A stretch of DNA of 64,000 nt from contig NC_089186.1 in the NCBI RefSeq assembly GCF_947507565.1, forward strand, positions 1,860,001 through 1,924,000. Reading direction: 5' to 3'. Of the stretch, positions 10,990 through 21,008 are shown one piece after another. Every line of letters starts with the position of its first letter. Positions within the stretch are counted from its first letter, which is position 1. Source of the DNA: Oscarella lobularis (Eukaryota; Porifera; Homoscleromorpha; Homosclerophorida; Oscarellidae). The position numbers and the translations under genes are program-made. Under the pieces are notes generated by a model. The model was not told the origin of the DNA. It saw only the letters and a list, made by a program, of their open reading frames with translations, and ran no database searches.

Positions 10990-12931
10990 ATGGACGAAGT
11001 CGGCGTCGATGCGTCGCCCGAATGCGAAGTAATGACAAAAGCACTTCACATGGGCATCGAGACGCTGTACGGAAACGCGGATCGAGGCGAGATGGAGCCG
11101 TTTAGGCGCAATCTCGACAGCTACTGCGGAATTCTCACCCAACTCAACTATCGCAACGGAAATCGCAGCGAAATCATCGTCGATCTCCTCGGCACGCATC
11201 CGCGCAACGCCGGAACGGCGCTCCTCGCCGCGGCGCGCGCAAATCACGTCGATCTCGTCCGTTTCATGCTCGACGAGTGTCGCGTCGACATCGAACAGAC
11301 GGGAAAGGTGAAATCGTTTCAAAAGAACGGCTACGATCGCTTCGTCGAGGGATCGACGCCTCTCTGGATCGCGGCGACGGGAAATCACGTCGATCTCGTA
11401 CGGGAATTCGCTCGACGCGGCGCCGATCTGAATCACGGCACGAAAACGGGCTCCACCCCTTTTCGCGGTGCCTGTTTCCACGGCAACATCGAAGTCGTCA
11501 CCGAGTTATACCACGCCGGATGTGACGTAAACATTCCTAACGATCAAAATCAGACAGCGCTTTTGACGGCGTGCGCTACGGGAAAACTCGAAGTCGTCAA
11601 ATTTCTATTTGGTATCAACGCGAAGCGTGGGAAAGAGTCGACGGGGCTGAACGAGTTACTCGTCGCCGCTGCGTACGCAAATTTCACCATAGTTGAGTAT
11701 CTAATCACATTAGACGAATATTCGAAAGAGGAATGCGTTAACGGTCTCGAACTCGTCGGCGCTTCAATCGTCGACGCGGAGAAAGACCAGTCGACGGTTT
11801 GGACGGCGTGGAAAATGGCGCTCGCAATGCGACGCGAATTTCTTCCCGAATCCATCGAAATCCTTCACCATAATTCTCGCCGAAATTCGGCCTATTTGAA
11901 CGTGATGGAGCCGCGCGACGACGCCGATCTTCACGCGCTCGTCGCCGATCCCGACATGACGCTGATGCGCGCGCTCGCGATACGCGAACGCGTGCTCGGC
12001 GCCCAGCATCCGTTTACCGCCCATCAGGTGCGCTATCGCGCCGTCCAATACATTCGCTATCACATGTACGATCGCTGCGTCGAACTGATGCTCCACTCGC
12101 TCGAACTCCAGCGATCGGTTCAGTACAAAATCGATAGCGCCGGATTTCAAGAGGACGAGATTATTCTCGTGTACGCGCGACTTTTTAATTATCTTCATTT
12201 GAAGTTGTATCACTCGGACATGGAGCCGTTTTTCGGCGAAGCCGTCGATCAGGTAAGAGAAATATAGATAGAGAGAGATAGATACTTCAGATACTTCTCT
12301 TCAGGTTATTCTTGCAGTTGATGAGATTAAATGTTCGCCGTCCGAGGCGAGCGAAAAAGCGTTGAATCGTCTTCTCGTTGCCACGCTTCACCTTCTCGCC
12401 GTTTGGCTTCTCTGTACAACGTCGTCGTCCGGGAGCGAAGAACTCCTGCCCGCCCAGAGGGAATTGATTCGTCGTCTCGTGCGTCTCAATCTGCGAAATT
12501 CCGACGGTCAAACTCTCCTTCACATGGCGTGCACGTCGAAAACGAAAGGCGACGTCACGACGGATAAGCGACCCATGGACTTTCCGTCGTGCCACGTCAT
12601 CGACGCTCTCGTCCAATGCGGAAGTCGTCTAAACGTGCAAGATCGCTACAGACAGACACCGCTCCTACTAGCCTGTCATCCCGACTCGAAAGCAAAGCCA
12701 GAAGCAATACAGTGTCTCATAAGAAACGGTGCCTATGCTCATTGTCGAGACGAAGCGCAGCAGACGGCCTTTCACTTGACAGGTAATCGACCCGAGTTGA
12801 ACGAATGCCTCGCCAAAGCGGCACCCTTTAAATCGCTACAGACGCTCGCCGCGTGCGCGATTATAGACCACGGGGTCGAGTTTCAGGAGAACATTCCGAG
12901 GAGTTTGTTAGCTTTTGTGAGATTTCACTAG
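10990..12931 (+). CDS. FEM1: FEM1-family ankyrin protein, CUL2 ubiquitin-ligase substrate receptor
   Basis: FEM1 proteins hold C-terminal degron substrates in cullin-2 RING ligases. There are two exons: 10990-12252 (421 codons) and 12305-12931 (208 residues plus stop), giving 629 residues, close to human FEM1B. The N-terminal half is ankyrin repeats (GTALLAAARANHVDLVRFML, GSTPLWIAATGNHVDLVREF, GSTPFRGACFHGNIEVVTEL, QTALLTACATGKLEVVKFLF). The middle holds the FEM1 helical region (GLELVGASIVDAEKD, MRALAIRERVLGAQHPFT), and two further ankyrin repeats lie in exon 2 (GQTLLHMACTSKT, QTPLLLACHPDSK). The frame extends upstream only through a GTG, so the first ATG, 10990, is chosen. Which vertebrate paralogue (A, B or C) it matches is not settled. 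Confidence 0.95.
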
Positions 12932-13286
12932 AGAGGGGAATTCGTTATTTTTTTATTTATATTCGTGCGGTTGAACGCTTGATTACGTACGTAATAGGCG
13001 GGGATTTTTTACCTTGCTCTATTTTTTTCCATTCACCTTGCATACTCCTCCTACAAGGAACGAGACATAATGCTAGCCAAACATTCACCGAGTACATGCG
13101 CAGTATAAATAAGTGCAGTAGTACAAAGAGACAAAGAGGAACGAACAACTGAAGCGCGAGAAAACGTAGCAGAAGACGGCAGACGACGAAGAAGAAGAAG
13201 CAGCGGTACGCACGCATTTAGCCTAAAAAAGTCTCAAACTCTGAAGCCCACAGCTTGAATTGCGTCACAATTCATAGATTGAATCA
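12932..13286. other. convergent intergenic gap between FEM1 and PCBP
   Basis: This 355-bp gap lies between the stops of FEM1 (+) and PCBP (-). It contains T-rich stretches near 12948-12962 and 13023-13030 but no supportable gene. The open frames here are short, lack splice signals, and include simple AAG/GAA repeats near 13186-13204. Confidence 0.5.
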
Positions 13287-15117
13287 TCAAATCGAAGACG
13301 AAGACGGGATGGGAACGAAAGATCCAGGACCAGCAGGAGATCCAGCAGCCATAGGTCCGTTCACTTCAGTCTGAATTCTAATAAAAAGTGAATAGAATTG
13401 AAAAATAATTCATTTATGTCTACCTGTGATTGATAAGATACTGTGCAAGTCCAACGCGTTCAGATGGCCCAGTTATGGTTACCTCTCTGTGAGTGAGACC
13501 TTGGATTGGATCAGATATTTTAATCTGGGCGCCAGATATTTGTCTACGAAAACCGCGTACGTGAAAAGGAGAGCCCTAAGGAAAAAAAACCCCTACAGGA
13601 ACCTACCTGATTTCTGTTATCTTAGCACCACGTTTACCAATCAAGCATCCAATTAACTAACACCCCAAAAATCAAAAATAAAATACACTAATATCATTTA
13701 AAAAATTACGTCATTCGGTATGCTGATTGTTTGCGTCGTAGTAGCGTGCATCGTGGAAGCAGCCACGGCTGCAGCTACGTCACCCAGCATATAATCATTA
13801 GAATAAAATTGGATTCCTGGCTAAAACCTGCAGCTGCTTCGGCATAGGCCGCATTGCCCGGTGGAAGCAAGGGAGGAGGTACGTGACCGGGAGGGCTCAG
13901 CTAAAATCCCAAACTACTATCATTACGTATTAGTAATAACGTTTATATACGTCTGGTGCTCCGACTGCGACCATTGGGTCTCCCAGAGACATGGGCCCCT
14001 ATACGCGTAGGCTTGTTTATATAGAAAATGACGGTAACGTCTTCGCTTACAATTCCTGGTAGAACAATGGGAGGCGGGGTCATTTGAGGTTTATAGAAGA
14101 CAGTCGCAGTTCTGGGTGGATTCTGAAAACGACTTTACCGAGAACTATTATATAGAAAAATTGCGTTTATTGACCTCGACAATGATGCAGCATATGTGAT
14201 AAATGCACTGGGTAAGAGCGTCGGGCGACCCAGATAGGGTGACCGTTCTTTCCGTGGAGCCAGGCATCAAATCACCAGAAACCTAAAATATATATATACA
14301 CTAATGATATAATTGGACGATTCTTGCGCAGCTGTCACTTGAATCAGCGCCGCTCTTGTCGACTAAAAGAAATCAATAGTACATGCTCATTTATTAGTCC
14401 TCCTCCTACTTCACGTATTTCCTTGATTCTCGCTCCTCTCTTTCCAATCAAAGGGCCGCACTGGCTAGCAGGCAGTAGAAGTCGAAACGAAACGGGAGGC
14501 ACGGGCGTACCCGTACCGGAAGCAAGAGCAACGCGATGATCCTAATAACAATTAATTTATCGATTCTACTTTCTAATCATTTGACAGGCACCTCTTCGAA
14601 TTTTTTTGCAATCAATGCAACAGCCTTAAAAATTCCTTCGGTAGTTCCGTGAATAGTAACAATTCTTCAAAAGAACAATTATGACGTCATTAGCGTAAAT
14701 TCCCGCCAACCTTTCTGGACTTCCGGAATCGGAGATGTTAATCCGAGCGCCACTCTAATAATAATATTTTTTAAAAATCTCGTCAGCCAATCAGAAAGCG
14801 AGAAACGAGAACTCGCCTCCTCGCGGAACGTTTTGATGGTCGCTCCGCCTTTTCCGATGATGCTTCCCACGTCCTGAGAGAGAGAGAGAGAGAGAGAGAA
14901 CGATTGCGTGCGCACAGGGGGGAAGGGTACACAACATATTGAGGGGGCGTGGTCATACTTTTTGAAACATGACGAAGCGAAGGGTTATTGTCGGCTGTTG
15001 GAAGGCGAGAGGCGCGGCGGCGGCGTTCTGCGACGACGGCAGGGAGCTCGCGTTCGGGACGTCCGACGCGGCGGCGGCGGCGGCGGGAGACGACGACGGC
15101 GGGGACGAGGAATCCAT
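13287..15117 (-). CDS. PCBP: poly(rC)-binding protein, three KH domains
   Basis: PCBP/hnRNP-E proteins bind C-rich single strands and act in mRNA stability, translation and splicing. Exon 1 (14959-15117) encodes a serine/alanine-rich leader and the first KH strand TITLRFVMFQK. The next exon gives the GxxG loop in DVGSIIGKGGATIKTFREE, then SGARINISDSGSPER and IVTIHGTTEGIFKA. KH2 has LPASQCGPLIGKRGARIKEI near 14440 and STERTVTLSGSPDALTQCI. After a proline-rich linker, KH3 near 13440-13650 carries CLIGKRGAKITEIR, QISGAQIKISD and HREVTITGPSERVGLAQYLI. The last exon ends PIPSSSSI. The intron after the first GxxG exon starts with GC (donor 14815-14816). It shares a divergent promoter with the ZNF830-like gene. 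Confidence 0.93.
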
Positions 15118-15534
15118 TGTGACGGGCGGAAAGCGACGCGGTTGTGTGGAATTGTTTTCGATTGCGAGGGGAGAAGAGCAGGGTTTTACGCCACGCCTAC
15201 TTTCGTTCGTTCGTTTCTTCGGGGATCTGTTGGGGTGGAGAAACCGGGGGGAGAGGGTCGGTGAGTTCCCGGCGCTCGCGGTTGTTCACTGGGAGTGCGG
15301 GAGACCGAGGTGGGGTCTCGTTCGGCCGGCGTTTTGACTGAGCGAAACCGGGAATGGTATTCGCCCGGCGGAAGGACGTAAATACGAGCGCGATTGGGAT
15401 GGCGCTTACTTGGGGGCGGTTGGGGAATGTCGGTGAGAGGCGAAGGGAGTTAGAAAAGCGGGACGGAAATCGCGTTTCGCTTTTTGCACAGGATTCGATT
15501 CCGTGGCTAGCGTGCGCGATTCGCGAGCGAAAAC
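15118..15534. promoter_or_regulatory. GC-rich divergent promoter between PCBP and ZNF830-like gene
   Basis: About 417 bp lie between the two start codons on opposite strands. The region is GC-rich with long open frames that look like a by-product of base composition. No splice sites or recognisable peptide were found, so it is read as the shared regulatory region. Confidence 0.55.
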
Positions 15535-16643
15535 ATGGCGGCCGTACGACTGAAAGACTTGAAGCGTATGATGAAAGATAAACAACATAGGGCCGGAGGA
15601 AAGGTTGTGGACGACGACTCGAAATCGAAAAAGTTCACAAAGTGAGCAAATAGCGAAAGAAGTGTATCAAAAGAATGTATCGCTCTTGTTCCCATGGAGA
15701 TTTTCCGCCAAAGTTAGAAAGAGAGAAAAGGAAGTGGAAATTAACGAACCAAAACGTCTTAAGACTAAGGGTAGTCAAAAAATAATTTTAATTGGTAAAA
15801 ATAGAGAACGGGCTTTTTTTCCCTTTCTCAGAACAAGTTGCTCCAGTGACAGAGACAAAGCCTAAAGTGCGAAATAAACGAAAATTTTATGGGGTACAAT
15901 AATGCATTATTTTGAATTAGGCTTTGGTTTCAAATGAATATGAGGAAGAGAATGAAGAAGACAGTAAAATAACAGCAGATAAGGATAATGATAGTTCATT
16001 GCCTGCTGGTAAGCAGTTCTACTGATCATCTTCCTTTGTGACCCTTTAGCTGGTTTTTTTTAGACTTTTTTGATACTAAGCCAGACATAGTTCAGCCTGA
16101 AGAAAAAGAGAAATCTAAGCCTTCATCGCAAGGGCAACTTCCCGAAGGATTTTTTGATGATCCTCGCAAAGATGCTAAGGCAAAGTCTAATAGGGTAAAA
16201 ACCCTAATAAAAAACTTCATCATTATAATCTAGGCTCGAAAAGTGGAATACAAGGACAAGATGGACGACGAATGGGAAGCGTTTCAAAAGAGCATCAAAG
16301 CAGAAACCCAGGCAATAGATTGAAAAGGCATCTTAGTTGATTTTTAATTAGGAAATAGGTGTCTGAAGCCATCACTGAAGCAGACGCCGAAGACGATAAA
16401 GAAGAAAGATCACTAAGAGAAGCTATCGAGCAAAGGTAGACTATAATCTATTTTGAAATAATTTTTTATATTAAGTACGCTTCGCACTGCAGAGATTTTG
16501 TGGGTCGTGTTGTGACACTGTGGGAACAGAAAGACAAACTGAGAAAACCGGATATGGCAAGTGCCGAAGGAGACGACGCCATCGATGACGACTCGGAAGA
16601 GGATTTTGACGATTTTCTAGACTGGAGAATTAAAAAAGTGTAG
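15535..16643 (+). CDS. ZNF830: ZNF830/CCDC16-like spliceosome-associated protein
   Basis: ZNF830 is part of the intron-binding complex of the spliceosome. The start at 15535 gives MAAVRLKDLKRMMKDKQ, like the family N-terminus. Later exons carry the conserved C-terminal block GQLPEGFFDDPRKDAK, then ARKVEYKDKMDDEWEAFQK, VSEAITEADAEDDKEE, and a closing acidic DFDDFLDWRIKK motif before the stop at 16641-16643. The single C2H2 finger expected after the N-terminal helix could not be found: the exons between about 15640 and 15850 read as charged sequence, and their boundaries are unsure. This is either a divergent, fingerless homologue or a missed exon. It lies 51 bp upstream of CCDC12, another spliceosome factor, on the same strand. 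Confidence 0.75.
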
Positions 16644-16694
16644 CGATTTAAAAAAATAGTCATTTAATCCAGTTCGCATCCCGTATGTTCTCCC

Positions 16695-17510
16695 ATGGCA
16701 GCAGTTGGTTCGCTCGAAGAAGAAGCGTTGAAGCGCAGGGCGCGGCTCAAGGCTTTGCAGAATAAGCGGACTGTTGGGGTAAGTGAAGTTTCGACTGAGG
16801 TTCCTTTTGGGGGTACACGGTGCGCTGCTCGCAGCTCGAGCCGGATTCGAAGAAATCGAAGCACGAAGAGAGCGAACCAAAGTTGTCGAAGTCGATATAA
16901 GCAAATTCGAATGTGTTAGAAGGCGATTTTAGGCGCGTCTCGCTAAAATTCAGAAGTTACAAACCCAAAGACGAATCTCTTCAAGAAAAACAACTACCAG
17001 GAGCAAAGCCCGACTCACGTAGAGAAAAATCGTAGTTTCAGTAGAACAACACGACTCATTTTGACGTAAAAATAGTTGCCGCGGAGGTGGAAGAAAAAAT
17101 CAAAGCAGCTACACAGGACGACAACAAAGATGCGGAAATTGTAAGATATCGGTTTATGTGTGTTTGCCTTTTTTTAATTTTATTTTAAAAGAATTTATTG
17201 TCTCTGGCGCCGAAAAAACCTGATTGGTTGGTTTACTTTTTTTTCTCTGGGGCGGGAATTTATTATGGGACCTGTATATAGGGATCTTAAACGGGACGTC
17301 ACGAAGAAGTTAGAACGAGTAGAAAGACGAACGCAAAGAGCAATAGTTGATCTCATTCGTATGTGTATATATCTAGTTATGAACGATCACGTGTGACTAG
17401 TGTCAATGTCGATCATAGGGCTACGATTGGAAAAAGGCGAAGTGAATCTAGCCGAAGCCGTCCTTCAGACGCAGAACAAAAAAGAAAACGACGACGATGA
17501 TGATGACTAG
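16695..17510 (+). CDS. CCDC12: CCDC12 (Cwf18 family) spliceosome protein
   Basis: CCDC12/Cwf18 joins the activated spliceosome with the NTC-related factors. Exon 1 (16695-16778) encodes GSLEEEALKRRARLKALQNK, the family hallmark. Next comes a short lysine/serine-rich exon, then VSLKFRSYKPKDESLQEKQL with LPGAKP, then AAEVEEKIKAAT, NLLSLAPKKPDW, and DLKRDVTKKLERVERRTQRA. The last exon has LRLEKGEVNLAEAVLQTQNK and an acidic tail ending at 17510. All blocks appear in family order and in phase. Its position directly after the ZNF830-like gene suggests co-expression of two splicing factors, which is inference. Confidence 0.93.
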
Positions 17511-17818
17511 ATAGTGTACCTGATACGTTTACATGTAATAACAATGAACTCCTCAAATTAATAAAGCGCACGCGCAAAAAAAATTCCGCCAGTTATCTGG
17601 TTGACAGCTCTGGTTTGTGGATTGACTTGTGTCTAAATCTTAGTTGACTCCAAGCAACCATGCAGCGTAGTCAACCAATTAAAGCATTCAATAGGAGTTT
17701 CCGGCACGACAAACTCACGTGCAAGAGAAAGTCCCTACACCCATCGACTCACCCGCGGCACACGGAGTTGCACACGAAACGGTGACAACAAGACACGACG
17801 AAGGAGCTCCGTGGAGAC
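17511..17818. promoter_or_regulatory. intergenic region upstream of the zinc transporter
   Basis: 308 bp between CCDC12 and the SLC30A start. It begins with a possible CCDC12 polyadenylation signal (AATAAA at 17560-17565). No gene is seen. The zinc transporter promoter is presumed here. Confidence 0.45.
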
Positions 17819-19877
17819 ATGTCGAACGCATTCGCGAAAGACTTCGAAGGAATTCGCCTTCAAACGACTCGCGTCCAACGATCGAAATCGCGATCGAGAT
17901 CCCGAACTCCCGTCTACATCCGAAGAGCGCTCGAGAGCGACGACGACGACGACGACAGTCGAGCGTCGGAGGCGGCGGCGCTGCTCGTTCAGGTCGACGA
18001 CTCGTCGCGAGGGAGCTACGTCGTTCCGAACTACGAATCGTCGCGTTCGCCGACTCCGCTCGACGTCGCCGCCGTTTCTTCGACTCGAGGTGCAGTAGCG
18101 CGTTTCTTTATCGTTTGTCGCTCGACTTCGAAAGGCTACCCTTCCAATGGTCCCCTAGTCGACACAGCTGTGAAGTGTAGCTAAGGCTAGAGGGGGTTCC
18201 CTTAGAGAAGTCTGCAGTTGATACCACTTGGGGGTCTGATCGATGGCCGGCCTTCGATCGTTTTTTTTCTCGCGACGCCACATCAGCCCACTCTCATATT
18301 TTAATTTCGTACACGCTGCGCATCAGAAGAGATAGTAGCTTGTCCTCTGACCAGAGGGGAGGGCCCCGGGCTTTGATTGCTATAGACTCTCTCTCTCTAT
18401 CTATCTCGCTCCTAGATGGGATTCAGATGAGTAGGAGTGCCAGTGGTAACGTCGTTCAGTGCGTTTGCGTGAACGACAACTGCACGACAGACGAGTCCCA
18501 TTGTCATACCACTGAACCCGAGCCCAAATTTGATAAGAAAGCCTATAACAAACTTCGAATTGCCGTCGTTTTGGTTCTTCTCTTCATGATAGCGGAATTA
18601 GCTGGTAAAAGAATTATAGACTAAAAAATGGAATTTGATTCAATTTATACATACCATGTAAGGTGGTATTCTATCTGGGAGTCTTGCCATAATGACGGAC
18701 GCTGCTCACATGCTTGCTGATTTGGCAAGTTACTCCATTAGTTTATTTGCCATGTGGATTTCGAAGCGAAGGCCAACGAAAAAGATGTCCTTTGGATATC
18801 ACAGAGCCGGTGAAAAAAATCAATTGCAAAACATTTAACGTAAATAGTATTTTCATTTTAATAGAAATTGTTGGAGCAATTGTATCGATTCTCATCATAT
18901 GGCTACTGACGGGAATCCTCGTCTATGAAGGAATTCGTCGAATAATACACAAAGAAATCGACATCGACGCGGATGTCATGCTAATAATTGCAGGTCTCGG
19001 AGTAGCAATCAATATAATGTAAATCGCCAGACACATCGAAACAATAGAGTATTACCCAAATATTAATTACATAGCATGGGATGCGTTCTAAAGCCTCCAC
19101 ACGGCCACGGTCACAGTCACAGTCACGGGAGTAGTCATAGTCACAGTGAAGAGAGTCACGGTCACGATCACGGTCACGGACATGGTCACGGTCATGGTCG
19201 TGCCCATGGCAATAAGCCTGAGAATTTGAACGTCAGAGCGGCTTTTGTCCACGTTCTCGGCGATTTCTTTTTTAGCGTCGGAGTTCTTATTGCCGCCTAC
19301 ATTATAAAGTATAAGGTAAGTATTGGATATGTAACGGAATGGGTCTTTTTAATTTAATTCTAACTTGGTGTGCTCTAGCCGAATTGGTCGATTGTCGATC
19401 CAATTTGCACGTTCGTCTTCTCCGTTATTGTGCTTGGTACAACCGTGACTGTCATCCGAGATGCTATGCATGTTCTAATGGAAGGTGATTTTCCGACGGA
19501 GTTAATAGTATAGGAGCTATTTAGGGGATTTTTCTTAGGCGTTCCACGTCAGCTAGACTTTGATAATATACAGGAGGATCTTCGCGGTTTGTACGGGGTT
19601 GAAGCTGTGCACGACATGCATATTTGGTCTCTTACTACGGACAAAACGGCGCTCTCCGTTCACTTGGCTATCGGTGCGTTTTTATAATTGATTTTTTGGG
19701 GAGATGGTTTGAACGTGAAGTGGGGCTTTAGACCCGACGTTTCATAGTCAAGACGTGCTGTGTGCCGCTCAGAATTTGCTAAAGAAGAAGTACAAGATTT
19801 TTAAGGTGACCGTGCAGGTTGAGATGTATCAGAGCACTATGAAAAATTGCACAAGATGCAAGGGTCCAAATGAGTAA
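17819..19877 (+). CDS. SLC30A: SLC30A-family zinc transporter (ZnT2/3/8 type)
   Basis: A cation diffusion facilitator that exchanges protons for zinc into vesicles. Exon 1 (17819-18089) encodes an [11 protein letters not shown]-containing, acidic cytosolic tail; it ends in phase 1 and joins exon 2 (18416-18604) exactly. Exon 2 has a Cys/His-rich segment ([17 protein letters not shown]) and the first membrane helix. The next exon carries the zinc-site motif [15 protein letters not shown] with the conserved H and D residues, then [17 protein letters not shown] histidine loop ([14 protein letters not shown] and more, 19089-19208) precedes [19 protein letters not shown] with the second HxxxD pair. 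The C-terminal domain includes [20 protein letters not shown] and ends CTRCKGPNE. It looks intact. The paralogue number cannot be fixed from sequence alone. Confidence 0.93.
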
Positions 19878-20169
19878 ATTTCTATTGACTAAGACCGCAT
19901 TTTTTGTATCTCGTATTCTTTGCGCCTGCATGAAGCCTGAAAAGATCTACATATAGCATCCTACAGATGTTAGATTTGAGCCCTTTTGTCTGTTGGTTCA
20001 TAGAGTGCTGGGCGTATATTGAATTGAAAGTGACTGCATACAATGATTGACGTAATGGGGTGTGGCGGCTTTCTCAATACACACACGTGCAAGTGCACGT
20101 GCGCAACCGGGGCTTCGTTCATGACTTGGTAAGGGTTCTCAAGTAGTACACCTACTGATTTCGAACGCA

Positions 20170-20745
20170 ATGGGCGACTGGGCTGCTCTCATCATTTCCA
20201 TCATCATTCCCAATCTGGGCGGCTTCGTGATTGGCCTGATTGTCAGCAAGAACATACCGTGGTACAATAACCTGAAGCAGCCATCGTTCCGTCCCCCGAA
20301 TTGGCTATTCGGCGTCGCCTGGACAATTCTCTACACGCTCATGGGCGTGTCGTCGTACCTCATCTACGAAGACGGCGGCTTTAGCCAAAACGCCGTTCCT
20401 CTCGGCATCTACGCTGGAAACGTCGTTCTCAATTGGCTATGGTCTATCATCTTCTTTGGCTGTCATCTTATTATGCTGGTAGACTAAGCAGGCTACGACT
20501 TTTAATTTTTAATTTTGTAATGTCATTTTTAGGGCTTTTTTGAATTGGTTCTTGTTCTGGCTTCTGCCATCGTCACAGCCGTCTTTTTCTATCCCGTCAA
20601 TCAGATTGCCTGTTTTCTTCTCATTCCCTATATGGCCTGGTGCACGTTCGCGGGCCTTCTCAACTTCGCCATATGGAGTTTGAACGGGCCGGGACCGTCG
20701 TTCCAAAGGAAGAAGAAGACCGAGGAAATGAAGGAGATGAAATAG
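20170..20745 (+). CDS. TSPO: translocator protein TSPO
   Basis: TSPO is a five-helix protein, usually of the outer mitochondrial membrane, that binds cholesterol and porphyrins. Exon 1 (20170-20478) and exon 2 (20533-20745) join in phase 0 to give 173 residues, the normal size. Family landmarks are WYNNLKQPSFRPPNWLFGVA, WTILYTLMGVSSYLIY, NVVLNWLWSIIFFG, FYPVNQIACFLLIPYMAWCT and FAGLLNFAIWSLN. A lysine/glutamate-rich tail (KKKTEEMKEMK) follows. A polyadenylation signal AATAAA lies at about 20818. It appears intact. Confidence 0.96.
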
Positions 20746-21008
20746 CCATGAGATAGGCGGAGTCCCTTCGCTAGAACAATATTTGAACCTATTCGCTGTC
20801 TTTGTCTTTCGCTGTGCAATAAAAAACGCGTTCGCGTCGTGATACCAGGTGATCCGACACGCGGGGGAAGTCGGAATCACGCCATACGGGACATCTCCGA
20901 CATTCACTGGCTGGCACGACTCGCCAAGCGACGAAATCGTTGTTCGAAACCTTTTCGCTCGATTCTAATTGGCGCGCGAACGCGAGCGACACGTCAGCAC
21001 GACTCCCG

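Noticed and set aside
14908-15581. Plus-strand frames rich in glycine and arginine
   Set aside because: They are antisense to PCBP exon 1 or lie in the GC-rich divergent promoter.
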